Counted from the stretch's first letter, positions 15,732 through 24,150 are shown. The stretch is DNA of 40,465 nt from Pseudomonadota bacterium (GCA_029777855.1 JAKORL010000103.1:1-40465); one strand, 5' to 3'. A program made the numbers and translations. Notes: generated from the letters alone by a model not told the origin.

Positions 15732-16763
15732 ATGAGCACATTGTACAACAAAAAAGATAAAGCCACTTTATTGCGTGAGTTAGCGCAAGAGAATTTTGTG
15801 CGTAAAACCTTGTCCTTCTACCGCTATGTGAAATTAGACGATTTAAAAGCTCTGCGCGATGCTCTGTTTTTAGAGTGGCGTGAATTAAACGTTCTGGGGC
15901 GTGTCTATGTTGCTCATGAAGGAATCAATGCTCAAATTAGCTTGCCTGAACACAATCTTGAACTCTTTCGTGAAAAGCTTGATCAACGCCCACAGTTTAA
16001 AGATGTCCCATTTAAAATGGCTGTTGAGGAAGGGGCGTCCTTTTTCAAGTTAATTGTAAAAATCAAACATGAAATAGTGGCGTATCGTATTTCTGAATCT
16101 GAATATGACATGTCAAACGTTGGGAAACACTTAAGTGCGCAAGAATTCAACCAAGCGATTGATGAAGGCGCTATTGTTGTTGATATGCGCAATCAGTATG
16201 AAACTGAAGTCGGACATTTTAAAAACGCTATAATTCCCGATGTGGAACGCTCTCAAGAGCTTCTCGCAGAAGCGAAGCGTTTACTTGAGGGACAAGAAAA
16301 CAAAAAAATCTTACTGTGCTGCACAGGTGGCATACGGTGCGAAAAAGCCAGTGCTTATTTAATTCATCATGGCTTCAAAGACGTCAACCAACTCAACGGT
16401 GGCATTATTCAGTATGCGCATGAAGTGCAGTCAACAAGCACGCCATCAAAATTTATTGGCAAAAACTTCGTGTTTGATAGTCGGTTGGGTGAGCGCATCA
16501 CTGATGATGTTATTAGTCACTGCCATCAATGCGGCACGAAATGCGATAACCATATTGATTGCGCTAATGAGCTTTGTCACATTCTTTTTATTCAATGCGA
16601 GTCCTGTGCGGAAAAATACAATCACTGCTGTTCACAGCAATGTGCTGACTTTTTGCAATTGCCCAAGGAAGAACAACAGCGCCTTCGTAAATCCAAAAAA
16701 TTACAGTTTTCAGCCCAAAAGTACGGTCGTCACGGCAAGCCTCAAATCCACATTGCCTCTTAG
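15732..16763 (+). CDS. trhO: TrhO, tRNA uridine-34 hydroxylase (rhodanese-domain protein, YceA family)
   Basis: TrhO hydroxylates U34 of several tRNAs using O2, giving ho5U, the precursor of cmo5U. The 343-residue protein has an N-terminal acylphosphatase-like domain (YRYVKLDDLKALRDALF, GRVYVAHEGINAQISLP), then a rhodanese domain with the active loop CCTGGIRCEKA (C197 followed by TGGIR), and a C-terminal Cys-rich segment (CHQCGTKCDNHIDCAN...CESCAEKYNHCCSQQC) typical of the family, probably a zinc site. Length and order match YceA/TrhO. The ATG has GAGAGG upstream. It is a single gene, divergent from lemA. Confidence 0.93.
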   Translation: MSTLYNKKDKATLLRELAQENFVRKTLSFYRYVKLDDLKALRDALFLEWRELNVLGRVYVAHEGINAQISLPEHNLELFREKLDQRPQFKDVPFKMAVEEGASFFKLIVKIKHEIVAYRISESEYDMSNVGKHLSAQEFNQAIDEGAIVVDMRNQYETEVGHFKNAIIPDVERSQELLAEAKRLLEGQENKKILLCCTGGIRCEKASAYLIHHGFKDVNQLNGGIIQYAHEVQSTSTPSKFIGKNFVFDSRLGERITDDVISHCHQCGTKCDNHIDCANELCHILFIQCESCAEKYNHCCSQQCADFLQLPKEEQQRLRKSKKLQFSAQKYGRHGKPQIHIAS

Positions 16764-16914
16764 CTTGATTCTGTGAGCGGGTGAAGTGTCGGGCCTTCCC
16801 ATGCTTTGAGTGAGAGCCTCTTTTCATCCCTCTCTCCGTATACCGCCAGCCTGTTCCGTGGATAATCCTGAATATCTGCATTTGAATTGCGGATTTACAG
16901 GAAGATTTTCATAA
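16764..16914. other. Non-coding gap after trhO
   Basis: I see no gene here. The only open frame is on the minus strand and extends into trhO, with a composition unlike a protein. No T-run terminator is visible. The stretch borders a broken gene, so it may be scar sequence. Confidence 0.4.
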
Positions 16915-17277
16915 TCTACTCTATTAACACGAGACCCTTTACGCGGTTTCTTAGTTGAAAATTTAGCTGTAATGGAGTTATATAAATATCGTCATAACCG
17001 TGGACTTGAGCCCAACTTATATTTTTTTCGGGATAGTGAACAAAATGAAGTGGATATAATAATAAAGCAGGGCAATTTGCTCACGCCTGTTGAGATTAAA
17101 TCTGCAAAGACTTTCGATACATCGTTTTTGCGAGGTGTGAATTATTTCAAAAAACTTGTTGGTGATCGAATAAACAATAGCTATTTAGTTTATTCTGGTG
17201 AGCAGTCACAAATAATATCAGGTGTAAAATTGATTAACTATCGTGACATTAACAATATCTATGAAGAAATTTCCTAG
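16915..17277 (+). pseudogene. 3' fragment of a DUF4143 / AAA+ ATPase gene
   Basis: The frame is open from a stop at 16912-16914 to TAG at 17277. It reads RGFLVENLAVMELYKYRHNR, then LYFFRDSEQNEVDIIIKQGN, TPVEIKSAKTF, and NSYLVYSGEQ. This is the C-terminal nuclease-like DUF4143 domain (G-x-lfEN...EL-K, YRD...EVDfii, P-vE-Ks) that normally closes a roughly 400-residue AAA+ protein of the AAA_14/DUF4143 group. The ATPase part is missing: upstream sequence is closed by stops and shows no Walker motifs. An ATG at 16972 could still give a 101-residue product, but a decayed remnant is likelier. Confidence 0.75.
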
Positions 17278-17471
17278 TTGTTATGTTAAGAGAGCAAACA
17301 AAGATCTGAATCCTATGGAGTCAAATCCTTTTCAGAAAAGATTCGCATCGCTGATTGAATAAAAACTAATAGCTTTGAGTGACGTTCTTCAAAGAAAGTT
17401 CTGAAATTGGGTGAAGCGATGAAAATAAATGCTTCAGTGAGAACGTGTTATTATGAGCCTAAATTTTTTCC
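17278..17471. other. Non-coding gap between the DUF4143 fragment and the GFA gene
   Basis: No gene is visible. The stretch is AT-rich with short inverted pieces such as CTTTTCAGAAAAG (about 17328-17340). It may be scar from the loss of the ATPase gene. Confidence 0.35.
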
Positions 17472-17480
17472 TGTTATACT
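17472..17480 (+). promoter_or_regulatory. Extended -10 promoter of the GFA gene
   Basis: TGTTATACT carries the extended TG and five of six -10 bases, 24 bases upstream of the ATG at 17505. No clear -35. Confidence 0.45.
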
Positions 17481-17504
17481 TTTTCTTTAACTAACGAGGT
17501 GTCC

Positions 17505-17936
17505 ATGTCTGATTCAGAAGTGCTAAATCACTACAGTGGTAGTTGTTTATGTGGCGATGTTTCTTTTAACATCGAAGGTCATCTAGACCATTTTTTTCTT
17601 TGTCACTGCAGTCGTTGTCGAAAAGATTCAGGATCTGCGCATTCAGCGAATTTGTTCAGTTCCACAGCGACGCTTAACATCTTAAGCGGTGAAGATAAAA
17701 TTCGGCAATATTCAGTTCCTAATACAAGGCACGGTCATACTTTTTGTAGCACGTGTGGCTCTCCTCTGCCTGCGCGAATTATGGGTGGCAAAGTATTGCA
17801 GGTTCCCGCTGGATCCTTGGATAACGATCCAGCTTTAAAGCCTAACGCGCTGGTTCATATGGCAAGTCGCGCTTGTTGGGTTGATGATTATCGTAGTGCT
17901 AGTATCATGATGTTCGACGGTCTGCCACCGGCCTAG
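17505..17936 (+). CDS. GFA-family (CENP-V/GFA) zinc protein
   Basis: A 143-residue protein of the glutathione-dependent formaldehyde-activating (GFA/CENP-V) fold. The start is the ATG at 17505 with GAGG five bases upstream. All family cysteines are present: C14xC16 (SGSCLCGDVSF), C33xC35xxC38 (FLCHCSRCRKDSG) and C81xxC84 (FCSTCGSPLP), which bind two zinc ions. The C-terminal VPAGSLDNDP is also typical. The family was named for S-(hydroxymethyl)glutathione formation, but most members have no proven substrate, and the original activity is disputed, so I leave the function open. It stands alone between a gene fragment and a long hairpin. Confidence 0.88.
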   Translation: MSDSEVLNHYSGSCLCGDVSFNIEGHLDHFFLCHCSRCRKDSGSAHSANLFSSTATLNILSGEDKIRQYSVPNTRHGHTFCSTCGSPLPARIMGGKVLQVPAGSLDNDPALKPNALVHMASRACWVDDYRSASIMMFDGLPPA

Positions 17937-18040
17937 CAGCCTAGATTCCCATAGCATGGCGGTTTTCACTCGCTGATCGTCAGATTCTACTACCAAAGAG
18001 CCCCCTGGGTTAAAGAGCTAAGCATCAGGTCCAGGATTCG

Positions 18041-18124
18041 CACACCAAAATAGGAAAAGGCAAAATGGTGTGCAAAATCATGGACAAAATTCCACACCAT
18101 TTTGCCTTTTCCTATTTTGGTGTG
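18041..18124. repeat. Perfect 32-bp inverted repeat (long hairpin)
   Basis: The arms at 18041-18072 and 18093-18124 are exact reverse complements over 32 bases, separated by a 20-base spacer. The arms begin CACACCAAAATAGG and end GGCAAAATGGTGTG. No T-run follows on either strand. Possible origins are a MITE or REP-like element, a phage or transposon end pair, or a source of structured RNA. The whole gap 17937-18365 (429 bases) has no convincing gene; apart from this hairpin it holds only the smaller hairpin and the promoter listed next. Confidence 0.92.
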
Positions 18125-18250
18125 GAAATTAGAGGTCGGGTTTAACTTAAAGCACTGCCGCGTAATTGTGGCTGATATCTTTAAGTTCCTATTATCACTC
18201 ACAGTCCAAGTTTATAACCAGTTACAATCATTATTGTAACTAATTATGAA

Positions 18251-18274
18251 GGGATCAGATCAAGATCTGAGCCC
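18251..18274. repeat. Short hairpin upstream of the 18366 gene
   Basis: GGG (18251-18253) with CAGATC (18256-18261) can pair with GATCTG (18264-18269) and CCC (18272-18274), leaving a two-base loop and a small internal mismatch. There is no T-run, so termination is doubtful. Confidence 0.4.
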
Positions 18275-18307
18275 CTAAATGCTAATATTATCTTAAGTTT
18301 TGTGTTA

Positions 18308-18313
18308 TATAAT
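18308..18313 (+). promoter_or_regulatory. -10 element upstream of the 18366 gene
   Basis: A perfect TATAAT lies 53 bases before the start codon in very AT-rich sequence. No convincing -35. Confidence 0.35.
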
Positions 18314-18365
18314 GAAAGAATAAAAATAAAATTACCTATATTAAAAGATTAAGAGGCGAGAGGCG

Positions 18366-19067
18366 ATGAAGAAACGAGATGCAGCGACAATTGTAGATAG
18401 TAGGCGTGGAGTTCGGAATGGTCAAAACGACCCTTGTAATTCTAACTATGGCCTAGGTGACCAGTCTAGGGCCGATGAATGTAAACCTGTTAAACAAGAT
18501 TCTATGGCCTATTTAGTGAGCTTAATACACAAGAGAGATATGCTCAGGCGTAGTAATATAGAAAAGGCGGAACGAGCAAGAGAAAACGAAACGGCACGTC
18601 AAATTGATGCAAAAGTTGTTGAAACACACCAAACATTGAACGCTTTTTTGGGCTCTGATGTTGCTGAAAAAGTAGTAGAGTCTCCTAAAGAGCTTCGTGC
18701 TTCGCTGTCTTCTAGTGTGGAGTCATACAGGCAAAATACTTCAGCTGATACCTTTGATAACCACCATGTTGAAACAGGGCATTATTATGCCTTATTTCAT
18801 AGTCATGGTCACGATTTGGCGATGACATTAAATCTTCTCCCTGATGACGTTTTTATGCGATTTATTGGCATGAAAAATCCTAAATTACTGTGTTATACGG
18901 TAGAAAAATTAAGAGCCTTACATGCGGTACGTCTTGCATTATTGTTGTCTTACAAGGGTATAAGCAATGAGCATATTCACGATCTGATGTCTGAGAAATC
19001 AATTTTTGATGTCGTTGGAGACGTGAATGAAAAAAATGGGATGAATAGTGTAATCACCCTGTGTTAG
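18366..19067 (+). CDS. Orphan protein of unknown function
   Basis: I do not recognise this 233-residue protein. It has a strong ribosome site (GAGGCGAGAGGCG directly before the ATG). The N-terminal 45 residues are polar with three cysteines (none paired as a motif). Residues about 47-90 are a charged helix (SLIHKRDMLRRSNIEKAERA), then a Ser-rich stretch, and residues about 130-215 are a hydrophobic helical part (HGHDLAMTLNLLPDDVFMRF, LRALHAVRLALLLSYKGISN). It has no signal peptide or membrane helix and ends in VITLC. It is flanked by a long hairpin and by ubiK. A secreted effector is possible in an intracellular bacterium, but nothing in the sequence proves it. Confidence 0.75.
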   Translation: MKKRDAATIVDSRRGVRNGQNDPCNSNYGLGDQSRADECKPVKQDSMAYLVSLIHKRDMLRRSNIEKAERARENETARQIDAKVVETHQTLNAFLGSDVAEKVVESPKELRASLSSSVESYRQNTSADTFDNHHVETGHYYALFHSHGHDLAMTLNLLPDDVFMRFIGMKNPKLLCYTVEKLRALHAVRLALLLSYKGISNEHIHDLMSEKSIFDVVGDVNEKNGMNSVITLC

Positions 19068-19125
19068 TTTTTTTAAGAGTAATTTATCGCACTACGGATA
19101 TTCTTTTTTCTAAACTTGATCTAAA

Positions 19126-19152
19126 CTCCATATTTTAAGACCCACTATGGAG
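19126..19152 (+). promoter_or_regulatory. Hairpin sequestering the ubiK ribosome-binding site
   Basis: CTCCATA (19126-19132) is an exact reverse complement of TATGGAG (19146-19152), and GGAG of the right arm is the only good Shine-Dalgarno for the ubiK ATG at 19162. A 13-base loop separates the arms. This could hold down translation or act as a thermometer-like switch. Confidence 0.4.
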
Positions 19153-19161
19153 ATGTAAGAT

Positions 19162-19422
19162 ATGTTTGACGCTCATTTTTTTGATGACTTGAGTAAAAAG
19201 CTGGCAAAGGCTTTGCCAAAAGGGGTTCGACAAGCGTGTGATGATGTGGAGAAAAATTTCTACACTATTTTAAAATCAGCCTTTAGTAAACTCGATTTAG
19301 TGACTCGAGAAGAATTTGATGCACAAGTTGCTGTGTTGCAGCGAACGCGAAAAAAAGTGGATGAGTTAGAAAAATTATTGGGTGTAAAAACACCTGAAAA
19401 GAAGAAAAAAACGAAAAAGTAA
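19162..19422 (+). CDS. ubiK: UbiK, ubiquinone biosynthesis accessory factor (YqiC/BMFP)
   Basis: UbiK forms a complex with UbiJ and promotes aerobic ubiquinone synthesis; it can also fuse membranes in vitro. This 86-residue protein has the amphipathic N-terminal helix (FDDLSKKLAKALPKGVRQ), the middle KNFYTILKSAFSKLDLVTRE and the C-terminal coiled coil (EFDAQVAVLQRTRKKVDELE) of the family, and ends in a very basic KKKKTKK tail. Its stop is four bases before the comM start. Its RBS lies in a possible hairpin. The partner genes ubiJ, ubiB and ubiE are 17 kb away in the same window. Confidence 0.92.
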   Translation: MFDAHFFDDLSKKLAKALPKGVRQACDDVEKNFYTILKSAFSKLDLVTREEFDAQVAVLQRTRKKVDELEKLLGVKTPEKKKKTKK

Positions 19423-19426
19423 TATT

Positions 19427-20935
19427 ATGAATGCCCCTATTATATACACTCGTGCTCAGGTGGGTATTTCTGCACCGCAAGTAACTGTTGAAACGCATTT
19501 AACCGGGGGGATTCCTCGTTTTACAATTGTTGGTTTACCTGAAACTGCGGTAAATGAAAGTAAAGAGCGTGTTCGCAGTGCGTTGATGAACAGTCAATTT
19601 GAATTTCCACGAAAACGCATTACAACGAATTTAGCCCCAGCGGATATTCCTAAAATAGGCGGTCGTTACGATTTAGCCATTGCGATGGGTATTTTGGCGG
19701 CGTCTCAGCAAGTGCCGTTGCGAGGTCTTGCTGAGTATGAGTTTGTGGCAGAGTTGGGATTATCAGGGGAGCTAAGGCCGGTCTCCGGAATATTGTCGGC
19801 TGCCATCGCAGCCAGCGCGAAGGGTAGGGCCTTGGTTGTGGCTCCTCAGAATGCGGCGGAAGCGATATTGCTTGGGGATAATAAAGTCTATGTTTGCGAG
19901 ACTTTGTTGGAGTTGTGCCAGCATCTGGAAGGAAAGGTGTTGCTGAATCTTCACGAACCACCCAGTCCGACGGTGAAGATGACAATCCAAGCCAGTCCCG
20001 ATTTAGCGGATGTTTGCGGCCATTATCAACCTAAGCGAGTTTTGGCCATAGCAGCTGCAGGGGTCCATAGTTTATTGATGGTTGGCCCTCCTGGAACTGG
20101 GAAGTCGCTGTTGAGCCACTGTTTGCCTGGGTTGCTCCCTGAGCTGAGTCAGCCTGAAGCTTTAGAAGTAGCGGCTATCCACTCGTTGGCGTATGGGGGT
20201 GTTAATGCTTCGCGTTGGCGTCAGCCGCCTTATTGCGCTCCGCATCACACCAGTTCCAGTATTGCTTTAGTGGGTGGCGGAAAAATTCCAAAACCCGGTT
20301 TGATTTCTCAAGCGCATTGCGGGGTCTTGTTTTTGGACGAGTTGCCTGAGTTTAGGCGAGATGTGTTGGAAGCTTTGCGAGAGCCCTTGGAAAATGGGGT
20401 AATAACAATTGCTCGTGCGGCAGGCCACGTAAGTTATCCGGCTCGATTTCAGCTCATTGCGGCTATGAATCCCTGTCCGTGCGGTTATCTGGGTGATCAT
20501 CAACATGAATGTCGCTGTACCCCGTCATCAATAGAGCGCTATCAAAATAAAATTTCTGGTCCGCTTTTGGATCGAATTGATTTGCATGTGTTGGTCAGGC
20601 CCGTGCCAACAAGTACACTGGTCCAACGTGAAAATAATGGTCCTACAAGTGTAGAGGTACGTCTTCAAGTAGAGCAGGCTCGTGCTCTTCAAGACGGGCG
20701 CCAGGGTTGCGCCAATAGTGCCTTGGAGCAAAATAAGCTAGCGGACTATTGCCAATTATCGAGCGAGGCTCGGGAAGTGTTGGAAGGGGCGATAGAAAAA
20801 TTTGGGATGTCGCCACGCAGTTATCACCGTTTATTGCGCGTTTCTCGTACAATCGCTGATTTGGAGTCTCAAGAATTAATTGCTTCTCAACACGTCACAG
20901 AAGCGTTATCCTACCGAAATATTTTAGGTCATTAA
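19427..20935 (+). CDS. comM: ComM/YifB family Mg-chelatase-like AAA+ ATPase
   Basis: ComM is a hexameric branch-migration helicase that helps integrate incoming DNA in natural transformation. The 502-residue protein has the N-terminal ChlI/Lon-like domain (TVETHLTGGIPRFTIVGLPE, then ESKERVRSAL, ITTNLAPADIPKIGGRYDLA), the Walker A GPPGTGKS (220-227), Walker B LFLDELPEF, the arginine/sensor stretch FQLIAAMNPCPCGY with a zinc-like CPCGYLGDHQHECRC, and the C-terminal lid SPRSYHRLLRVSRTIADLE. Length and all motifs match ComM/YifB. It follows ubiK by four bases and precedes a small membrane-protein gene by ten bases, so the three may be one transcript. Confidence 0.94.
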   Translation: MNAPIIYTRAQVGISAPQVTVETHLTGGIPRFTIVGLPETAVNESKERVRSALMNSQFEFPRKRITTNLAPADIPKIGGRYDLAIAMGILAASQQVPLRGLAEYEFVAELGLSGELRPVSGILSAAIAASAKGRALVVAPQNAAEAILLGDNKVYVCETLLELCQHLEGKVLLNLHEPPSPTVKMTIQASPDLADVCGHYQPKRVLAIAAAGVHSLLMVGPPGTGKSLLSHCLPGLLPELSQPEALEVAAIHSLAYGGVNASRWRQPPYCAPHHTSSSIALVGGGKIPKPGLISQAHCGVLFLDELPEFRRDVLEALREPLENGVITIARAAGHVSYPARFQLIAAMNPCPCGYLGDHQHECRCTPSSIERYQNKISGPLLDRIDLHVLVRPVPTSTLVQRENNGPTSVEVRLQVEQARALQDGRQGCANSALEQNKLADYCQLSSEAREVLEGAIEKFGMSPRSYHRLLRVSRTIADLESQELIASQHVTEALSYRNILGH

Positions 20936-20945
20936 TAGGTAGCAA

Positions 20946-21326
20946 ATGCGTGAAATAAAACCCAATTGGCGTATTGCTCATACCATTGCTCGACGTCATG
21001 CAATGATCGCGGGTTCGCTGATGATGATCGCAATCTTGATAGGCATAGGCGTGATTTCATTGGTTTTAATCAGCAAAGGACAGCCTGTTTCTCTTCATAA
21101 ATTGCATGAAATATTCATCAATTATAAACCCCTATTTGTGCGTGGAATGCTCATGATTTACCTTTTACCGGTAAATTTGCTTTCAATAATACTTGCTTTG
21201 CAGTATAAGTATAAGCGATTCAGAGTAGTAATTTATGCTGTGGCTCAGCCGGAACGCAGGAAATGGATAGACAATATCGCAATCCGAAATAGGCGTTTGT
21301 CTAATGACTTTGTTGATCAAGTTTAG
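20946..21326 (+). CDS. Small two-helix membrane protein, unknown function
   Basis: A 126-residue protein I do not recognise. Two hydrophobic segments (about 19-43, IAGSLMMIAILIGIGVISLV, and about 69-86, LMIYLLPVNLLSIILALQY) are separated by a polar loop of about 25 residues; the N-terminal and C-terminal parts are basic, so both ends are probably cytoplasmic. It starts ten bases after comM and probably shares its transcript. Confidence 0.7.
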   Translation: MREIKPNWRIAHTIARRHAMIAGSLMMIAILIGIGVISLVLISKGQPVSLHKLHEIFINYKPLFVRGMLMIYLLPVNLLSIILALQYKYKRFRVVIYAVAQPERRKWIDNIAIRNRRLSNDFVDQV

Positions 21327-21503
21327 TATCTTGACACTCAGGCAGGAAGTTGGTAAGCGTCATTTTCCCCTCCCCATTGGAAAAACATATTATCAGCTTC
21401 CATGCCACCAAACCTCGATTTAAACACTCATAATCCCTCTCAACAATCAATTTTGAAATTCTTAATCAGCATTTCTCCCCGTTACCAAATTAGGCTTTCC
21501 ACC

Positions 21504-21532
21504 TTGCAATTTATGGGTTCGAGTGCCAGAAT
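21504..21532 (+). promoter_or_regulatory. Possible metK promoter
   Basis: TTGCAA (21504-21509) and CAGAAT (21527-21532) are 17 bases apart, about 35 bases before the metK ATG. The match is moderate. I looked for a SAM-binding riboswitch in the 241-base leader (21327-21567) and saw no recognisable fold. Confidence 0.3.
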
Positions 21533-21567
21533 GGTATTCAATGAATTAATCAAAATGAATGCAATTT

Positions 21568-22707
21568 ATGACTGATATCTCACTTTTTACATCTGAATCC
21601 GTGTCTGAAGGACATCCCGATAAGGTCGCTGATCAAATTTCAGACGCTATTTTGGATGAGCTTATTCGCCGTGATATCCACTCACGTGTAGCCTGCGAAA
21701 CGATGGTTAAAACGGGCATGGTGTTAGTGGCTGGTGAAGTTACAACCACAGCTTGGGTGGATATAGAAGCTATTGCGCGCGGTGTGATCAACGAGATTGG
21801 CTATAACCATCCTGATTATGGATTTACAGGCGATTCATGCGCGATTTTAACTGCAATTGGTAAGCAATCCCCTGATATTGCATTAGGCGTTGATCGTCGA
21901 GAGGATAAGCAACTAGGTGCGGGTGACCAGGGATTGATGTTTGGTTATGCCACTAACGAAACTGACGTCCTTATGCCGGCTCCTATTACCTACGCACATC
22001 GATTAATGAAGCAGCAGTCGGTGGTTCGCAGATCTGGAAAGTTGCCCTGGTTAAGGCCTGACGCCAAAAGCCAAGTGACTATTCGATATCAAAATAATAA
22101 GCCCATCGGTGTTGACGCTATTGTCGTGTCAACCCAGCATGATCCCGATGCGAACCATCAGACAGTCGTTGAAGGGGTTATGGAAGAGATCATCAAGCCC
22201 GTTATTCCAGCTCAATGGCTTGATAGTAAAACCCGTTATTTTATTAATCCCACAGGTCGTTTTGTTATCGGTGGTCCTATGGGGGATTGCGGGTTAACAG
22301 GACGTAAAATCATCGTGGATAGCTATGGTGGTATGGCTCATCATGGGGGTGGTTGTTTTTCAGGTAAGGATCCCTCCAAAGTGGATCGTTCAGCGTCTTA
22401 TATGGCTCGTTACGTCGCGAAGAATATTGTGGCAGCTGGTCTAGCCGAGCGATGTGAGATTCAGATTTCCTATGCGATTGGGGTTGTGGAACCCACCTCT
22501 GTCATGGTTAATGCTTTCGGAACGAGTCGGTTATCTAATCTTGAGCTTGAGGGGCTTATTCGAAAACACTTTGATCTCACCCCGGGCGGCATCATAAAAA
22601 CCCTCGATTTACTGCGACCTATTTATCGTCCTACAGCGGCCTACGGCCATTTTGGTCGTACTGAGCCCACATTTACGTGGGAACAGACCGGTAAGATATC
22701 TCTCTAA
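21568..22707 (+). CDS. metK: MetK, S-adenosylmethionine synthetase
   Basis: MetK makes SAM from methionine and ATP. The product (379 residues from [11 protein letters not shown]) has every signature: [20 protein letters not shown], the [12 protein letters not shown] loop, the [20 protein letters not shown] stretch, and the phosphate-binding [17 protein letters not shown]. An in-frame ATG three codons earlier exists; neither start has a clear Shine-Dalgarno, and the later one fits the family. It lies directly before ahcY, so SAM production and SAH removal are linked, though a separate promoter seems to precede ahcY. Confidence 0.96.
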   Translation: MTDISLFTSESVSEGHPDKVADQISDAILDELIRRDIHSRVACETMVKTGMVLVAGEVTTTAWVDIEAIARGVINEIGYNHPDYGFTGDSCAILTAIGKQSPDIALGVDRREDKQLGAGDQGLMFGYATNETDVLMPAPITYAHRLMKQQSVVRRSGKLPWLRPDAKSQVTIRYQNNKPIGVDAIVVSTQHDPDANHQTVVEGVMEEIIKPVIPAQWLDSKTRYFINPTGRFVIGGPMGDCGLTGRKIIVDSYGGMAHHGGGCFSGKDPSKVDRSASYMARYVAKNIVAAGLAERCEIQISYAIGVVEPTSVMVNAFGTSRLSNLELEGLIRKHFDLTPGGIIKTLDLLRPIYRPTAAYGHFGRTEPTFTWEQTGKISL

Positions 22708-22740
22708 TATTACACTTCCATATTAAACCACTGATTAATC

Positions 22741-22767
22741 AATATACTGCTATAATTTCAGTATATT
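22741..22767 (+). promoter_or_regulatory. ahcY promoter (extended -10) embedded in a 9-9-9 inverted repeat
   Basis: TGCTATAAT (22748-22756) is a perfect extended -10. It sits inside an exact 9-bp inverted repeat, AATATACTG (22741-22749) and CAGTATATT (22759-22767), with a nine-base centre that holds the -10. A dimeric repressor bound here would cover the promoter. I cannot name the regulator. The leader to the ahcY ATG is about 60 bases. Confidence 0.5.
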
Positions 22768-22824
22768 AACTATCAATTGTTTTTTGTTATTGCATGAAAG
22801 CTTTAAGTATTAAGGCAAACTCTT

Positions 22825-24111
22825 ATGGAAGATTATAAAATTGCGTCACTAGAGCTCGCGGCATTAGGGCGCCGCGAAATTGCTATTGCAGAAACAGAAA
22901 TGCCGGGATTAATGGCATTACGTGAAGAATATGGTGAATCTAAACCACTTGAAGGCGCACGAATTACCGGCTGTTTGCACATGACAATTCAAACAGCAGT
23001 TCTGATGAAAACATTAATTCATTTGGGTGCTGAAGTTCGATGGGCTTCGTGTAATATTTTTTCGACTCAAGATCATGCGGCTGCTGCGATGGTTGCTTCA
23101 CAAATTCCAGTTTTTGCTTGGAAAGGTGAAAGTATTGCTGACTATTGGTGGTGTATTGAAAGATCTATATTAGGACCAGACGGATGGCGGCCTAATTTAT
23201 TACTCGATGACGGAGGCGACTTAACTCGATTCATGCACGAAAAATATCCTGAATTATTAAAAGATGTTTTAGGTGTTTCAGAAGAAACAACAACAGGCGT
23301 TAATCGACTGTACGAAATGGCTAGAAATGGCACATTAAAAATACCCGCATTCAATGTAAATGATTCTGTCACAAAATCAAAATTCGATAATTTATATGGC
23401 TGTCGCGAATCATTAATTGATGGAATTAAACACGCAACGAGTACGATGATTGCAGGTAAAAAAGTGGTCGTTGCTGGTTATGGTGAAGTGGGTAAGGGTT
23501 GTGCACAAGCCTTACGAGGATTTGGTGCGAAAGTAGTCATTACAGAAATTGATCCTATTTGTGCTCTGCAAGCGGCAATGGAAGGATTTGAAGTTAATAC
23601 GATGGATGCGATGGCGCCTATTGCCGATATTTTTATTACCGCAACGGGTAATGTTAAAGTTATAACTCACGATCATATGTTGCAAATGAAAGATCAAGCC
23701 ATTGTTTGTAATATAGGTCATTTTGATGCAGAAATCGATGTGGCTTCATTGCGAAATTATCCTTGGGAATCAATTAAACCTCAAGTAGATCATGTTATTT
23801 TTCCCGATGGAAAACGAATTATTGTGCTAGCTGAAGGTCGTTTAGTGAATTTAGGTTGTGCTAACGGACATCCAAGTTTTGTTATGTCTACCTCATTCAC
23901 TAATCAGGTGCTCGCACAAATTGAACTTTGGCAAAATCGCCAAAAGTATTCCGTTGGGGTGTATGTTCTTCCAAAAATTCTGGACGAGAAAGTGGCTCGT
24001 CTGCATTTGTCAAAATTGGGCATTCAGCTTACTAAACTAACTGAAACTCAATCCCAATATTTAGGGATTGATGTTAAAGGCCCTTTCAAGCCCGATCATT
24101 ATCGGTACTAG
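22825..24111 (+). CDS. ahcY: AhcY, adenosylhomocysteinase
   Basis: AhcY hydrolyses S-adenosylhomocysteine to adenosine and homocysteine, relieving product inhibition of methyltransferases. The 428-residue protein shows the SAHH marks: [72 protein letters not shown] (with the catalytic Lys and Asp), the NAD loop [20 protein letters not shown], and the C-terminal [16 protein letters not shown]. Its length is that of the compact bacterial form. It follows metK by 117 bases that hold a promoter of its own. AAGG lies nine bases before the ATG. Confidence 0.96.
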   Translation: MEDYKIASLELAALGRREIAIAETEMPGLMALREEYGESKPLEGARITGCLHMTIQTAVLMKTLIHLGAEVRWASCNIFSTQDHAAAAMVASQIPVFAWKGESIADYWWCIERSILGPDGWRPNLLLDDGGDLTRFMHEKYPELLKDVLGVSEETTTGVNRLYEMARNGTLKIPAFNVNDSVTKSKFDNLYGCRESLIDGIKHATSTMIAGKKVVVAGYGEVGKGCAQALRGFGAKVVITEIDPICALQAAMEGFEVNTMDAMAPIADIFITATGNVKVITHDHMLQMKDQAIVCNIGHFDAEIDVASLRNYPWESIKPQVDHVIFPDGKRIIVLAEGRLVNLGCANGHPSFVMSTSFTNQVLAQIELWQNRQKYSVGVYVLPKILDEKVARLHLSKLGIQLTKLTETQSQYLGIDVKGPFKPDHYRY

Positions 24112-24133
24112 TATTCGCCTTATCATTGAATAG

Positions 24134-24150
24134 AACCGACTAAATCGGTT
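24134..24150. repeat. Small hairpin after ahcY
   Basis: AACCGA (24134-24139) pairs with TCGGTT (24145-24150) around a five-base loop. No T-run follows, so it is a weak candidate terminator at best. Confidence 0.3.

Noticed and set aside
16588..16881. Minus-strand open frame (97 codons) at the end of trhO
   Set aside because: Most of it is antisense to the Cys-rich end of trhO, and the rest is Arg/His/Gly-rich without a recognisable pattern.
17990..18202. Minus-strand frame (70 codons) across the long hairpin
   Set aside because: About forty percent of it is made by the two arms of the inverted repeat; not protein-like.
21510..21530. GGGTTCGAGTGCC, which looks like a tRNA T-arm
   Set aside because: The flanking bases do not form a T-stem, and no anticodon or acceptor arm is present upstream.
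21327..21567. Possible SAM riboswitch before metK
   Set aside because: I could not fold any known SAM-box type; the region has no conserved cores and is only AT-rich.
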